Positions 10,135-19,751 of a stretch of DNA of 64,000 bases are shown in pieces. Both the position numbers and the translations under genes were made by a program. The notes under the pieces were generated by a model. It ran no database searches and was not told the DNA's origin. It was given only the letters and a program-made list of their open reading frames with translations. The DNA comes from Rhypophila decipiens (taxonomy: Eukaryota > Ascomycota > Sordariomycetes > Sordariales > Naviculisporaceae). How positions within the stretch are numbered: position 1 is the first letter of the stretch; each line of letters opens with the position of its first letter. The stretch spans positions 1 to 64,000 of the forward strand of contig MU858164.1 of the NCBI GenBank assembly GCA_033297075.1. The letters are read 5' to 3'.

Positions 10135-13100
10135 ATGGACCGTCCAAAGACCATGCCCATTGCCATCATTGGCATGAGCTGCAAGTTCAGTGGAGACGCC
10201 ACATCCCCGGAGCGGCTCTGGGAACTCGTCTCGGAGGCACGCAGCGGATGGACCGAGTTCCCAAAGGACCGCTTTGGCGGCGAAGCCTTCTATCATCCCA
10301 TCTCGGAGCGACTTGCTTCAACCCAGGTCAAGGGCGCGCACTTTATCAAGCAGGATGTTGGGCTTTTTGACGCCTCCTTCTTCAACTTTTCGGTCGAGGT
10401 GGCAGCGACGATGGATCCCCAGATCCGGCTTCAACTCGAGTCAGCCTTCGAGGCGTTTGAGAACGCGGGACTTAGCATTGAGGCTCTGGCCGGGTCAGAC
10501 ACGGCCGTTTTCGCCGGCGAGTTCGTCAAAGACTACTACGACAGCCTGATGAGAGACCCTGAGACGGTTCCCCGCTTCTTCGTCACGGGCAATGGCGTGG
10601 CTATGATGAGCGCCAGAGTCTCCCATTTCTTCGATCTCAGGGGACCATGTCTTACCCTTGACACGGGCTGTTCGACAGGTCTTACAGCACTGCACCAGGC
10701 CTGCGTGAGCATCCGATCTGGCGAGTCCAGCATGGCCGTCGTTTCGGGGTCCAATCTGCTGCTGAACCCTGACATGTTCAACCAGATGTCGGCCACTGGT
10801 CTGCTATCCAAGGAAGGGAGATCCTTTTCCTTTGATAGCAGGGGCACTGGATATGGGCGTGGTGAAGGTGTGGCTACTTTGGTCATCAAGCCCTTGGAGG
10901 ACGCTCTCCGAGACGCCGATCCCATCCGGGCCGTCATCCGGGAGACGGCCTTGAACCAAGATGGCAAAACACCCACCATCACCTCCCCAAGCGAGGAAGC
11001 ACAAACAGCGCTCATGCGGGCTTGCTACGAGAGGGCTGGTCTGGACCCCGCTGAAACGGCATATATCGAGGCCCACGGGACTGGCACGAGGACAGGTGAC
11101 CCGATAGAAGCGAGGGCCATTCACGCGGTGCTCGTGGGAGACAAGAGTCGCCGCCAATCACAGCTCTTGATAGGCTCAGTCAAATCCAACATCGGGCACA
11201 CCGAAGCAGCGAGTGGAATTGCCGGCGTCATCAAGGTAGTCATGGCTTTCGAGAAGGGCATGATCCCGCCAAACTTTGACTTCCAGAAGGCCAATCCCAA
11301 TATCCCCTTTGACGAATTCAACATGAAGGTGCCCACCACAGCGACTCCCTGGCCTCGGGGTCTCCCCAAAAGAGCGTCGGTCAACAGCTTTGGGTACGGC
11401 GGCACCAACGGCCACGTCATCCTTGAGGACCCAGCCATTCATACCATACCTACCCCGGTGCCGCCTGAGACGGAAGCAGGAGAGCACCAGTGGCGGAGAC
11501 TGTTTAGACTCAGCGGCAAGGATGAGACCACCACCAAGCGCATGGTGACGCAACTAAAAGACTACCTCGAGACAATAAATCGGGATTCCAGTAAGGACGA
11601 CGCCCAACTGCTGAATGACCTTGCTTACACGCTAAATCAACGGCGCTCAAGGTTTTCTTGGAACACGGCAGTGACGGCAAAAACCAAAAAAGAGCTCATC
11701 GCCGCTTTGGATCCGGCTGCGGTGCCTCTCGCTCGCTCCGAGAGCGACAAGCCGCCCAGGCTCGGCTTTGTATTTACCGGACAGGGGGCTCAATGGCACG
11801 CCATGGGCCGTGAGCTGCTCTTGACATATCCCGTCTTTCGCGACGCGGTTCTGGAAGGGGAGCAGATTCTCAAGGACTTTGGCTGTCCCTGGTCAGCTAC
11901 CGAGGAACTCCTCAAGGACGCCCAGACCAGCCGAGTCAACGAGGTGATGCTCAGCCTTCCGCTCTGCTGCGTCGTGCAGTTGGCACTGGTGCGGCTTTTG
12001 AGAAGCTGGGGAATCAACCCCAGCGCCGTAACCGGCCATTCCAGCGGTGAGGTTGGAGCTGCCTTTGCCGCCAATGCAGTTGATATGCGAGAGGCTTTGG
12101 CGGTCGTGTGGAGTCGAGGAACACTGACTGAGGAGTTTCAGCGCAAGGTCCAGCGCAAGGGAGGCATGTTGGCGGCTGGGCTTAGCAGGGAGGAAGCAGC
12201 CCCCTACCTGCGAAGCCTGACCTCGGGTACTGTTGTGGTCGCCTGTGTCAACAGCCCGTCCAGCGTGACGCTTTCCGGAGACTTGGCTGCCATCGCCGAG
12301 CTCGAACACAAGTTGAAGCAGGCCAATGTTTTTGCTCGGCGGCTCAAGGTCGATGCCGCCTACCACTCGGAGCACATGGAGATCTTTGCCGACTACTATC
12401 TCGACTATCTGGTCGAGAGAATGACGAATAAGGGCAACTTTGATGGTGTCATCTTCTCATCACCCACAACGGGCAAGCGAATTGCTACTGCCCAAGAACT
12501 CGATCCTGCCCATTGGGTCGAGAACATGGTCAAGCCGGTTGAGTTCCTCGAGTGCCTGACCAACATGTGCATTGACACGGCCGCTTCCGACGCTTCCTCT
12601 CGCAAGTCTGTCGACATTGTGGTCGAGGTTGGGCCTCACGGGGCGTTGTCAGGACCGATCCGCCAAATCATGCAAACCCCTGAGCTCAAGGGGCTTGGCA
12701 TCCAATACGGGTCCTGTCTCACACGCGGCCAGGATGCCGTCATGACGATGCAGAACCTGGCCGCGTTTTTGGTCTCTAGGGGCTATCCTGTTGACATTGA
12801 GGCTGTTAACTACCCTGTCAAGTCAACGCTACCACGACCATCCGTCCTGCACGACCTTCCCTCTTATCCGTGGAACCATCAGACGCGACACTGGTTTGAA
12901 CCTAGACTCAACCGTCAGCACCGTCTTAGAAAACACGCCGACCACGATCTTCTTGGCGTCAGAATTCCGGGAGCCAATCCAGAGACGCCCACATGGCGAC
13001 ACATCATCCGGCAGGCCGAGGTTCCGTGGGTCAAGGACCACAGAGTGCAATCAACCGTCATCTATCCGGCTGCAGGGTACATCAGCATGGCAGTCGAAGG

Positions 13101-16100
13101 CCTCAGGCAGTATCTAAGAGACAATGACGACAGGATGAGCATCACGGGATACCGGTTCCGAGATGTCGATATCGCAAGTGCGCTGATCGTCCCCGACAGC
13201 AATGACGGGATTGAAGCCCAACTGCAGCTGCGCAGTTGCTATGATGACAACAGGTTAGGATGCGAAGGCTGGTACGAGTTCCGGATCAGTTCGGTAACGA
13301 CGACGGATCAGTGGGCGCATCACTGCCGGGGTTATGTTGCCGTGACAACCGCGGGCTCAGGAGACTCTGCCAAAGTCAACATGGGGGCCAAGTTCGGAAA
13401 GATGGTCAAGGAGACATATCAGACCAAGAAAAGTGTCAGCCCTGACCAGGTTTTCGAGTCCATTCACCGACTGGGAGTCCAGCATGGGCCCATGTTCCAG
13501 AACATCACCAAGGTCGAGACTCAGATTGACGACACCGGGCGGGAGCGGTCATTAGTGGACTTCCATGTCAAGGACACAACCAAGCTCATGCCCGATCATT
13601 ACGAACATGATCATGTCTTGCACCCTACCACTCTCGACTCCACCATCGTAGCTGCATTCACAGCTCTCCCCGGGGCGGGACTGGGTCAGAAGATAGGCAT
13701 GATTCCCCAGCACATCGACAATCTGTTTATCAGCGCAGACATTCCCAATGCGCATTCCATTTCCCGACAGGAAGGATCAGGTTCGTTCCAGGTCCTCACC
13801 CAAATCTCGCAATGCAGCACACGGGGCTTCATGTCGTCGAGCATCACGTCTGTGCAGGACACGCCCGTTCTCGAGATTTACGGTCTGTATTTCAAGTCGC
13901 TCGGGGAGACGGGCAACGAACAAGGGGAGGCAGAAGACAACAGACTTTCGTCTACCGTCCGATGGGATCGTGATATTGCACATATCCCTGCAGCCGAGCT
14001 GAAGAACACTGTAGCCAGCGCTCTCGAATCGCCTTCCGACAAAGATCTTGAGCGTCTGTCAGATCTCAAAATTGCGGCATTCTACTTCATCCGCCATGCA
14101 CTCGAGAACCTAGATGATGCCAACGTCGACAAGCTGACCGGCGCCCACCGCAAGTTTTACGATTGGATGGTTCAGCAAAACAAGCTTGCCAAGACGAACG
14201 AGCTCGGCGCTCAGAGCCTCCAATGGCTTCTTGCCAGTGACGAGGAGAGGCACCATCTCCTGACTTCGCTCCGGAACCAAAGTGTCAGTACTCAGATGCT
14301 GTGCAGAGTCGGAGAGGACCTGGTTTCTATTCTCAAGGGCGAAGTAAATCCACTGGAGCTCATGCTTGAAGGGGGCTTGCTCTACGATTTCTACGAGCAA
14401 GACGTACGTGTTACTCGATCGCACGCCCACCTGCAAAAGTACCTCGACGCCTACGTCCACAAGCACCCTCGCGCCAACATCCTCGAGCTTGGTGCAGGGG
14501 TAGGCGGTTGCACCCAGGCGGCACTGCAGGTGCTTGGCACCCAAGACCGACCCCTTTTCGCTCACTACGATTTTACCGATGTTTCAGCAGGCTTCTTCAG
14601 CACCGCCCGCGAGAGATTTCTCCAATGGGGCGACAGGATTTCGTACCGCAAACTGGATCTGGAGGTTGATCCATCCTCTCAGTCCTTCGAAGATGGAACA
14701 TACGATTTGATCATCGCCTGCCGGGTCCTCCATGCAACGAAGCTCATGTCCAAGACCATGGCGCACGTTCGGAAGCTGCTTAAACCGGGAGGCAAGCTCA
14801 TCATCATCGAAGACACAACCAACTCGCTCGACCACCAAGTCATCTATGGCGTCCTACCCGGCTGGTGGCTGGGCGAGGAAGACGACCGGAAGTACAGCGC
14901 CACCATGCCGCTCACGACTTGGGAGGGCATCCTCCACCTGTCTGGCTTCAGCGGTCTAGAGTTGGAGGTCCCTGCTTTTGAAGAGGAAGAGTACCAGTCC
15001 TCGAGTCTCATGGTTTCAACCGCGCTTTCGACGAACGCGGCCCCCAAGACGACCAGCAAGACACTCTACGCCGTCTACTCTAATTCGGAGCCGCCCAGGG
15101 CTTGGCTTGACACACTGTCCGAAGCAATCTTCAACGCGACCGGGTCCAAACTCCAAGCCGTCAAACTGGGCTCTGGCCAAGTCCCCGCTGACGCAACGGT
15201 TTTGTTCCTCGAGATGGGCAATAGTGCACCCGACTTGACGAACCCGTCACCGGCCAAGTACAGCGTCATCCAAAGCCTTCTTCTGTCCAGCAAGGCCGTG
15301 CTCTGGGTCACCCGTGGAGCTGCCATCAAGTGTGAGCAGCCCATGTTTGCCCTCAGTCACGGCCTGCTCCGCACCCTCCGCTGCGAAAATCCATCCAAGC
15401 GTTACATGACCTTGGACCTGGATGCTTCCCGCCCTGCCTGGACAGATGCTGATGTGAACGCTCTCTCGAGCGTGGTCAAGTCTTCCCTCGTCGACCTCAC
15501 GGTTGACTCCTCCACGCTGGATTTCGAATACGCCGAACGCGGAGGAATTATTCAGATTCCCAGGCTCGTCGAGAGCCCGGAGATGGACAAACTTGCTGGC
15601 GTCGTGGTACCACCTAGCAAGGACTCAATGAAAGACATTGAACTCAGCCCTTTTGCTTTCCATGAGACGGGTCAGGAACTTACTCTCGAGGCACTTCACC
15701 CAGACGATCTGACCAGCTTGGCTTTCCGGATGTCACGTCCCACCACAGTCTCAAAAGCACATGCTGAAAAGTCACTGCCAGACGATTTTGCCAAGATTAT
15801 TCCCCACTCATTCGGTGCCAACTCGGCCGCGGCACTGGGTGGTCACTTGAGCAATGCTGAGGACGACTCGTCTTCAGGCTCTTCTCATCGCGCTCTCGAG
15901 ATAGCTGGAACCGTCGCCAGGGTCGGTCGCGCCGTCACAAATGTGTCTCCTGGCCAAAGAGTCTGCGGTCTTATTCTTGCAGGCACGTATGCAAATGTGG
16001 TTCGCATCCCCGCCGGGAATGTCACACCCATTCCCGATGGCTTTGGCCTCAAGGTCGCGACAAGCCTGCCCATCGACTACGTCACCGCGTATAGCGCACT

Positions 16101-17895
16101 TCACGACTTTGCCCGTATCCGCAAGGGAGAGACGGTCCTCATCCACAACGCAGCGGGGCGTGTAGGACAAGCGGCCGTATCCCTTGCCAAGCTTGCCGGA
16201 GCCGAGATCATCGCCACAGTCTTGAACCCAGATGAGCAAGCCTTCCTCTCCAAAGAGTTGGATATTCCCTCCACTCACATTTTTGCCAGTGACAACTCAG
16301 ATGGCGCGCTTGGCAGAGGTGTCATGGAACTTAGCAAGGAGCGAGGCGTCGATGTTGTTCTCAGCACGGCATCTGGTGAACTCCTCCGCGAGAGCTGGAA
16401 CTTGCTCGCCCCGTACGGAAGATTCTGCCAGATGATGGGAGCCGCGGACCGAGATGTGAAAGCCAACCGCGCTCTTGAGATGGCGCCGTTTGGCCGAATG
16501 ACCTCGTTTGCTACCGTCGATGCCGTTTACCTTGCCCAGCACCGACCAAGAGATTACGCCGATGCATTGGGCCGAGTTGTTGAGCTGCTCGCTGGCAACA
16601 AGAACCGGTTGGAACGAGCGACCAAACAAATCACGACGTTTGGAATCTCCGACATGGACAAAGCACTGCAACACCCTGCAAAGAGTGGGCCCGTCATCAT
16701 CGCCTCGGAAGAACAACTTGTCAAGGTCATTCCCCCCGAGCCTTCCGCCCAACTCCCACAAAACCGGAGCTACCTTGTCGTCGGCGGCATGGGCGGGATA
16801 GGCCAGTCCATAAGCCGACACCTCGTACACATGCTCGGAGCTCGCAACCTCATCCTGATGTCTCGGAGCGCAGAGAAACAAATTCCCAGCTCGCAAGACT
16901 TCCTCAGCGACCTCGAATCCGCCGGCTGCAAAGTCTGCGTCCGAAGCTGTGATGTCACCGACGAAGCCCAGCTCTCTCGAGCAGTCGAAGAATGCGAGCT
17001 CGAGACCGGCGCACCAGTCGGCGGTGTAATCCAAGCAGCCATGGTTCTCCGCGACACGATTTTCGACCAAATGACACTGCAAGATTATACCGCTGCCGTC
17101 CGGCCCAAAGTCGTGGGAACATGGAATCTCCACCGATTATTCGGCGCCAACCGTCCGGACCTATCATTCTTCATCATCCTCTCATCCTTTGTCGGCGTGG
17201 GCGGAAACGGTGGTCAAGCCAACTACGCAGCGGGCGGTGCATTTGAGGACGCACTTGCACGTCATCGCGCCTCAGTCGGCCTGCCCGGGGTGGCAATCGA
17301 CCTCGGGGCAGTCAAAGAAATCGGCTATCTCGTCCAACATAGCCACGTTGCTGATCGGCTCGCCAAGCTCGGGTACAAGGCCCTCAGCGAGCGGGAGGTT
17401 CTTGGGCTCGTGGAAGCAGCCATCAAGCGACCTGTCCACAAGGACGACATTGAAACATGCCAAATTGTCACGGGCATCCTAGGCGGAAGCGAATGGGGTA
17501 ACGCACCATGGGCAGCAGACCCTCGATTTGCAGGCCTGAAACCCATCAAGTCCTCCTCCTCCTCATCCGAGACTAATACCTCGACCAAAACAATCGACCT
17601 CAAATCCCAACTTTCATCCGCAACAAGTTCAGAAGAAGGGACAGAGATGATTGTCGCCGGGGTGGCAAGAAAAATCTCGGACATGTTTTCAACTGCCGAA
17701 GAGGACATTGATTCGTCTGCACCTTTGTCGCGGTATGGCGTTGACTCGCTCGTTGCTGTGGAGATTCGCAACTGGTTGAACACATCTGCTGCTGCGGACC
17801 TGTCCATCTTTGATGTCATGCAGAGTCCCTCGCTTTTGGCGCTTGCTGGCAAGGTGGCGGAGAAGAGTGAGATTCTCAAGGGGTTGGGCAAGTGA
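10135..17895 (+). CDS. Highly reducing iterative type I polyketide synthase
   Basis: An intronless gene of 2586 aa. The order is KS (about 7-430; D-T-G-C-S-T with Cys179; E-A-H-G-T-G; S-N-I-G-H-T), AT (540-860; G-H-S-S-G, Ser636), DH (938-1240; His969 in K-D-H-R-V, Asp1168), CMeT (SAM motif L-E-L-G-A-G-V-G-G, 1450-1458), ER (1880-2190; H-N-A-A-G-R-V-G-Q, 2004-2012), KR (V-V-G-G-M-G-G-I-G at 2215; N-Y pair with Tyr2364) and ACP (G-V-D-S-L, Ser2538). All catalytic motifs look intact, so a fully reduced, alpha-methylated chain is possible, with the programme per cycle unknown. There is no thioesterase or reductase release domain. The frame is open back to an ATG at 9940, which would add a hydrophobic 65-residue leader. 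I prefer 10135 for its better ATG context and the TATA position. Confidence 0.95.
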   Translation: MDRPKTMPIAIIGMSCKFSGDATSPERLWELVSEARSGWTEFPKDRFGGEAFYHPISERLASTQVKGAHFIKQDVGLFDASFFNFSVEVAATMDPQIRLQLESAFEAFENAGLSIEALAGSDTAVFAGEFVKDYYDSLMRDPETVPRFFVTGNGVAMMSARVSHFFDLRGPCLTLDTGCSTGLTALHQACVSIRSGESSMAVVSGSNLLLNPDMFNQMSATGLLSKEGRSFSFDSRGTGYGRGEGVATLVIKPLEDALRDADPIRAVIRETALNQDGKTPTITSPSEEAQTALMRACYERAGLDPAETAYIEAHGTGTRTGDPIEARAIHAVLVGDKSRRQSQLLIGSVKSNIGHTEAASGIAGVIKVVMAFEKGMIPPNFDFQKANPNIPFDEFNMKVPTTATPWPRGLPKRASVNSFGYGGTNGHVILEDPAIHTIPTPVPPETEAGEHQWRRLFRLSGKDETTTKRMVTQLKDYLETINRDSSKDDAQLLNDLAYTLNQRRSRFSWNTAVTAKTKKELIAALDPAAVPLARSESDKPPRLGFVFTGQGAQWHAMGRELLLTYPVFRDAVLEGEQILKDFGCPWSATEELLKDAQTSRVNEVMLSLPLCCVVQLALVRLLRSWGINPSAVTGHSSGEVGAAFAANAVDMREALAVVWSRGTLTEEFQRKVQRKGGMLAAGLSREEAAPYLRSLTSGTVVVACVNSPSSVTLSGDLAAIAELEHKLKQANVFARRLKVDAAYHSEHMEIFADYYLDYLVERMTNKGNFDGVIFSSPTTGKRIATAQELDPAHWVENMVKPVEFLECLTNMCIDTAASDASSRKSVDIVVEVGPHGALSGPIRQIMQTPELKGLGIQYGSCLTRGQDAVMTMQNLAAFLVSRGYPVDIEAVNYPVKSTLPRPSVLHDLPSYPWNHQTRHWFEPRLNRQHRLRKHADHDLLGVRIPGANPETPTWRHIIRQAEVPWVKDHRVQSTVIYPAAGYISMAVEGLRQYLRDNDDRMSITGYRFRDVDIASALIVPDSNDGIEAQLQLRSCYDDNRLGCEGWYEFRISSVTTTDQWAHHCRGYVAVTTAGSGDSAKVNMGAKFGKMVKETYQTKKSVSPDQVFESIHRLGVQHGPMFQNITKVETQIDDTGRERSLVDFHVKDTTKLMPDHYEHDHVLHPTTLDSTIVAAFTALPGAGLGQKIGMIPQHIDNLFISADIPNAHSISRQEGSGSFQVLTQISQCSTRGFMSSSITSVQDTPVLEIYGLYFKSLGETGNEQGEAEDNRLSSTVRWDRDIAHIPAAELKNTVASALESPSDKDLERLSDLKIAAFYFIRHALENLDDANVDKLTGAHRKFYDWMVQQNKLAKTNELGAQSLQWLLASDEERHHLLTSLRNQSVSTQMLCRVGEDLVSILKGEVNPLELMLEGGLLYDFYEQDVRVTRSHAHLQKYLDAYVHKHPRANILELGAGVGGCTQAALQVLGTQDRPLFAHYDFTDVSAGFFSTARERFLQWGDRISYRKLDLEVDPSSQSFEDGTYDLIIACRVLHATKLMSKTMAHVRKLLKPGGKLIIIEDTTNSLDHQVIYGVLPGWWLGEEDDRKYSATMPLTTWEGILHLSGFSGLELEVPAFEEEEYQSSSLMVSTALSTNAAPKTTSKTLYAVYSNSEPPRAWLDTLSEAIFNATGSKLQAVKLGSGQVPADATVLFLEMGNSAPDLTNPSPAKYSVIQSLLLSSKAVLWVTRGAAIKCEQPMFALSHGLLRTLRCENPSKRYMTLDLDASRPAWTDADVNALSSVVKSSLVDLTVDSSTLDFEYAERGGIIQIPRLVESPEMDKLAGVVVPPSKDSMKDIELSPFAFHETGQELTLEALHPDDLTSLAFRMSRPTTVSKAHAEKSLPDDFAKIIPHSFGANSAAALGGHLSNAEDDSSSGSSHRALEIAGTVARVGRAVTNVSPGQRVCGLILAGTYANVVRIPAGNVTPIPDGFGLKVATSLPIDYVTAYSALHDFARIRKGETVLIHNAAGRVGQAAVSLAKLAGAEIIATVLNPDEQAFLSKELDIPSTHIFASDNSDGALGRGVMELSKERGVDVVLSTASGELLRESWNLLAPYGRFCQMMGAADRDVKANRALEMAPFGRMTSFATVDAVYLAQHRPRDYADALGRVVELLAGNKNRLERATKQITTFGISDMDKALQHPAKSGPVIIASEEQLVKVIPPEPSAQLPQNRSYLVVGGMGGIGQSISRHLVHMLGARNLILMSRSAEKQIPSSQDFLSDLESAGCKVCVRSCDVTDEAQLSRAVEECELETGAPVGGVIQAAMVLRDTIFDQMTLQDYTAAVRPKVVGTWNLHRLFGANRPDLSFFIILSSFVGVGGNGGQANYAAGGAFEDALARHRASVGLPGVAIDLGAVKEIGYLVQHSHVADRLAKLGYKALSEREVLGLVEAAIKRPVHKDDIETCQIVTGILGGSEWGNAPWAADPRFAGLKPIKSSSSSSETNTSTKTIDLKSQLSSATSSEEGTEMIVAGVARKISDMFSTAEEDIDSSAPLSRYGVDSLVAVEIRNWLNTSAAADLSIFDVMQSPSLLALAGKVAEKSEILKGLGK

Positions 17896-18429
17896 AGCGA
17901 GGAATGATTGTGCTTGATTCATCTTGCTGTTGGCCGTTTTCTTGCTTGACGTTTTCAAGTTGTCTATGTTCTCTGTTTTTGTGTTTCTTGGAAGTGCGTT
18001 GTGCTGAAGATGTAACGAATGACTGTTTTCCTTTCGTGTATCTGCTGTTATGTGTTGCGAATGTCTGCGTTCTGTTTACTTTTTTGTTTCACACATCTAA
18101 TGATCACCCATCTTTTCTTTCCGACCCTTTCAGTTTATAAGTAAAAATAGCTTGAATACAATCTCTTGATTTTAATCTTGGAGTACGTGTAGTTGATAAG
18201 AGGATGTATTTCCCCCAGACTTGATATCGCCTCAACATAGTCAATTTCATCGCTTTCGAAAACCTATTTCTATCTGCAATTGTTCTTCTGTGCCCACCGG
18301 CTTCCCATGGGAAAGAAAATCTCAAGGTGGTTCCGACAATATTCCATGTGAAGTTCTGTTCCTATCGAGACCAACAAGGTGGAATTGTTATAAAAGGTGC
18401 CGCATCACACCTGCTCAACAAGAAAAGTG
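17896..18429. other. PKS 3' flank
   Basis: 534 bp of T-rich non-coding sequence between the PKS stop and the tRNA-Arg gene. I see no gene in it. Confidence 0.5.
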
Positions 18430-18501
18430 GGTCCGCTGGCTCAATGGCAGAGCGTCTGACTACGAATCAGGAGGTTCCAGGTTCGACCCCTGGGTGGATC
18501 G
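18430..18501 (+). tRNA. tRNA-Arg (anticodon ACG)
   Basis: The 72-nt sequence folds as a full cloverleaf. The acceptor stem is GGTCCGC/GTGGATC with two G-U pairs, the D arm is GCTC/GAGC, and the anticodon stem TCTGA/TCAGG carries loop CTACGAA (anticodon ACG). The T arm is CCAGG/CCTGG with loop TTCGACC. There is no intron. A TTTTT run at 18505-18509 fits Pol III termination. It lies inside the gene cluster, between the PKS and the second P450. Confidence 0.93.
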
Positions 18502-19751
18502 ATATTTTTAGGCGGTATTATCGAACCGTTTATCATATGACTTTTTGTCAGTCTCAATCATGAGACAGACAGACCCAACTGTTCCAAGTATTGTTTTCTG
18601 AAAACCTTCACTAAGGGTATTGGAGATAACCTACATTAAAGCCATTACAGAGAAGATCCGATAAGAAATAGCCAACCATAAAATTAAAAAACCCCCCAAC
18701 AACTTGTTTTTCCGAGATACATCAACAAATTCAACGCCAAATTGACGAGTTGAAAGTCTAATGTTGACTGTCTTAAAAAGAATGGGTCCCATGTTGAACC
18801 CTAACCCTGCCCAAGCCCCTCGCGGCCTCACCACACGACTGTAAGCAAGTCTTTGGTTAAGTTCTGTTCTGTTACCTCCATAGCAAAATATTAACAGAGA
18901 AAGCAATCAAAAGAATTGACCCAAGTCACACTGAAGTGACCGAGAGGTATCTTGCATTGGTCCTGTGTAAATGCTCAGGTGACTTGACAAGTTGGCATGG
19001 CTCCTTCGGAACCTCGGTCTGATCTATCCTGGCTGACCTCCTTTCAGTTGCCAACGCATTCGTCTTTTCATTGCTGATCAGTGTTTCTCGGTCAATTCTA
19101 ATGCAGCCATTCGACGAGTACGTTGGTGGACCCGACGAGTGCTTGGGGTTGGTGGGTTTGGACTTCTTGTCCTCACCTGCCTACCAATTACGCTGCACCG
19201 CCCTTGCCTCACGGGTCGTTACCTTTTTCGGTCATCAGCAGAGGATACGCTGACCGGACGGAAATCCTTCCGTGTCTCGTTCTAGAACAATGTCAAGGTC
19301 GGTACGTACTTGCCCAAACCGGCGGACCCTTCAATGAGTCCGTCCCAAGGCTTGGTGGGGCAAAACCGACGGCAACTTTCGGTGTTGGAATCAGCTCAGC
19401 CCATTGTGATCTCGCCGGGCGCTTTGACTGCATACCTTGCCTATGTGGGTACTCAGCGTCTCATTGCCTTGCGCTTTCTGTCGTTGTATGTTCCAACGTC
19501 TTGTTGACGCGATCTACGGGAATTGAAGCTAAGCCCGTAGGATATGATAAGAAGGGAGGAAGGGGTAATACCCATTTGGGCACTGCATGTTCCAAACAAT
19601 GTACTGCCCACATTTCGCTTGTTTGGTTTGGATGAATTCAAGGGTCTATCGGTCTCTATGACATTGAGTGATCACATTTAGCCAACAGCTCTCTTGTTGT
19701 ACTCGTCCTCGTCTTCTTGTATTGTAGTTGGAAAGATACGAGAAACGCACA
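18502..19751. other. Intergenic region upstream of P450-2
   Basis: 1250 bp hold the presumed promoter of P450-2. CCCTAACCC, a telomere-like motif, lies at 18799-18807. A 170-codon ORF at 19123-19635 is Cys/Gly/Ser-rich with no domain and is not called. Confidence 0.5.

Noticed and set aside
16297..17133. 278-codon antisense ORF inside the PKS
   Set aside because: It lies opposite the ER/KR coding sequence, has no domain, and is explained by the codon bias of the PKS frame.
19123..19635. 170-codon ORF between tRNA-Arg and P450-2
   Set aside because: Composition is Cys/Gly/Ser-rich without domains. It begins in sequence with promoter-like character, and overlapping frames are equally open.
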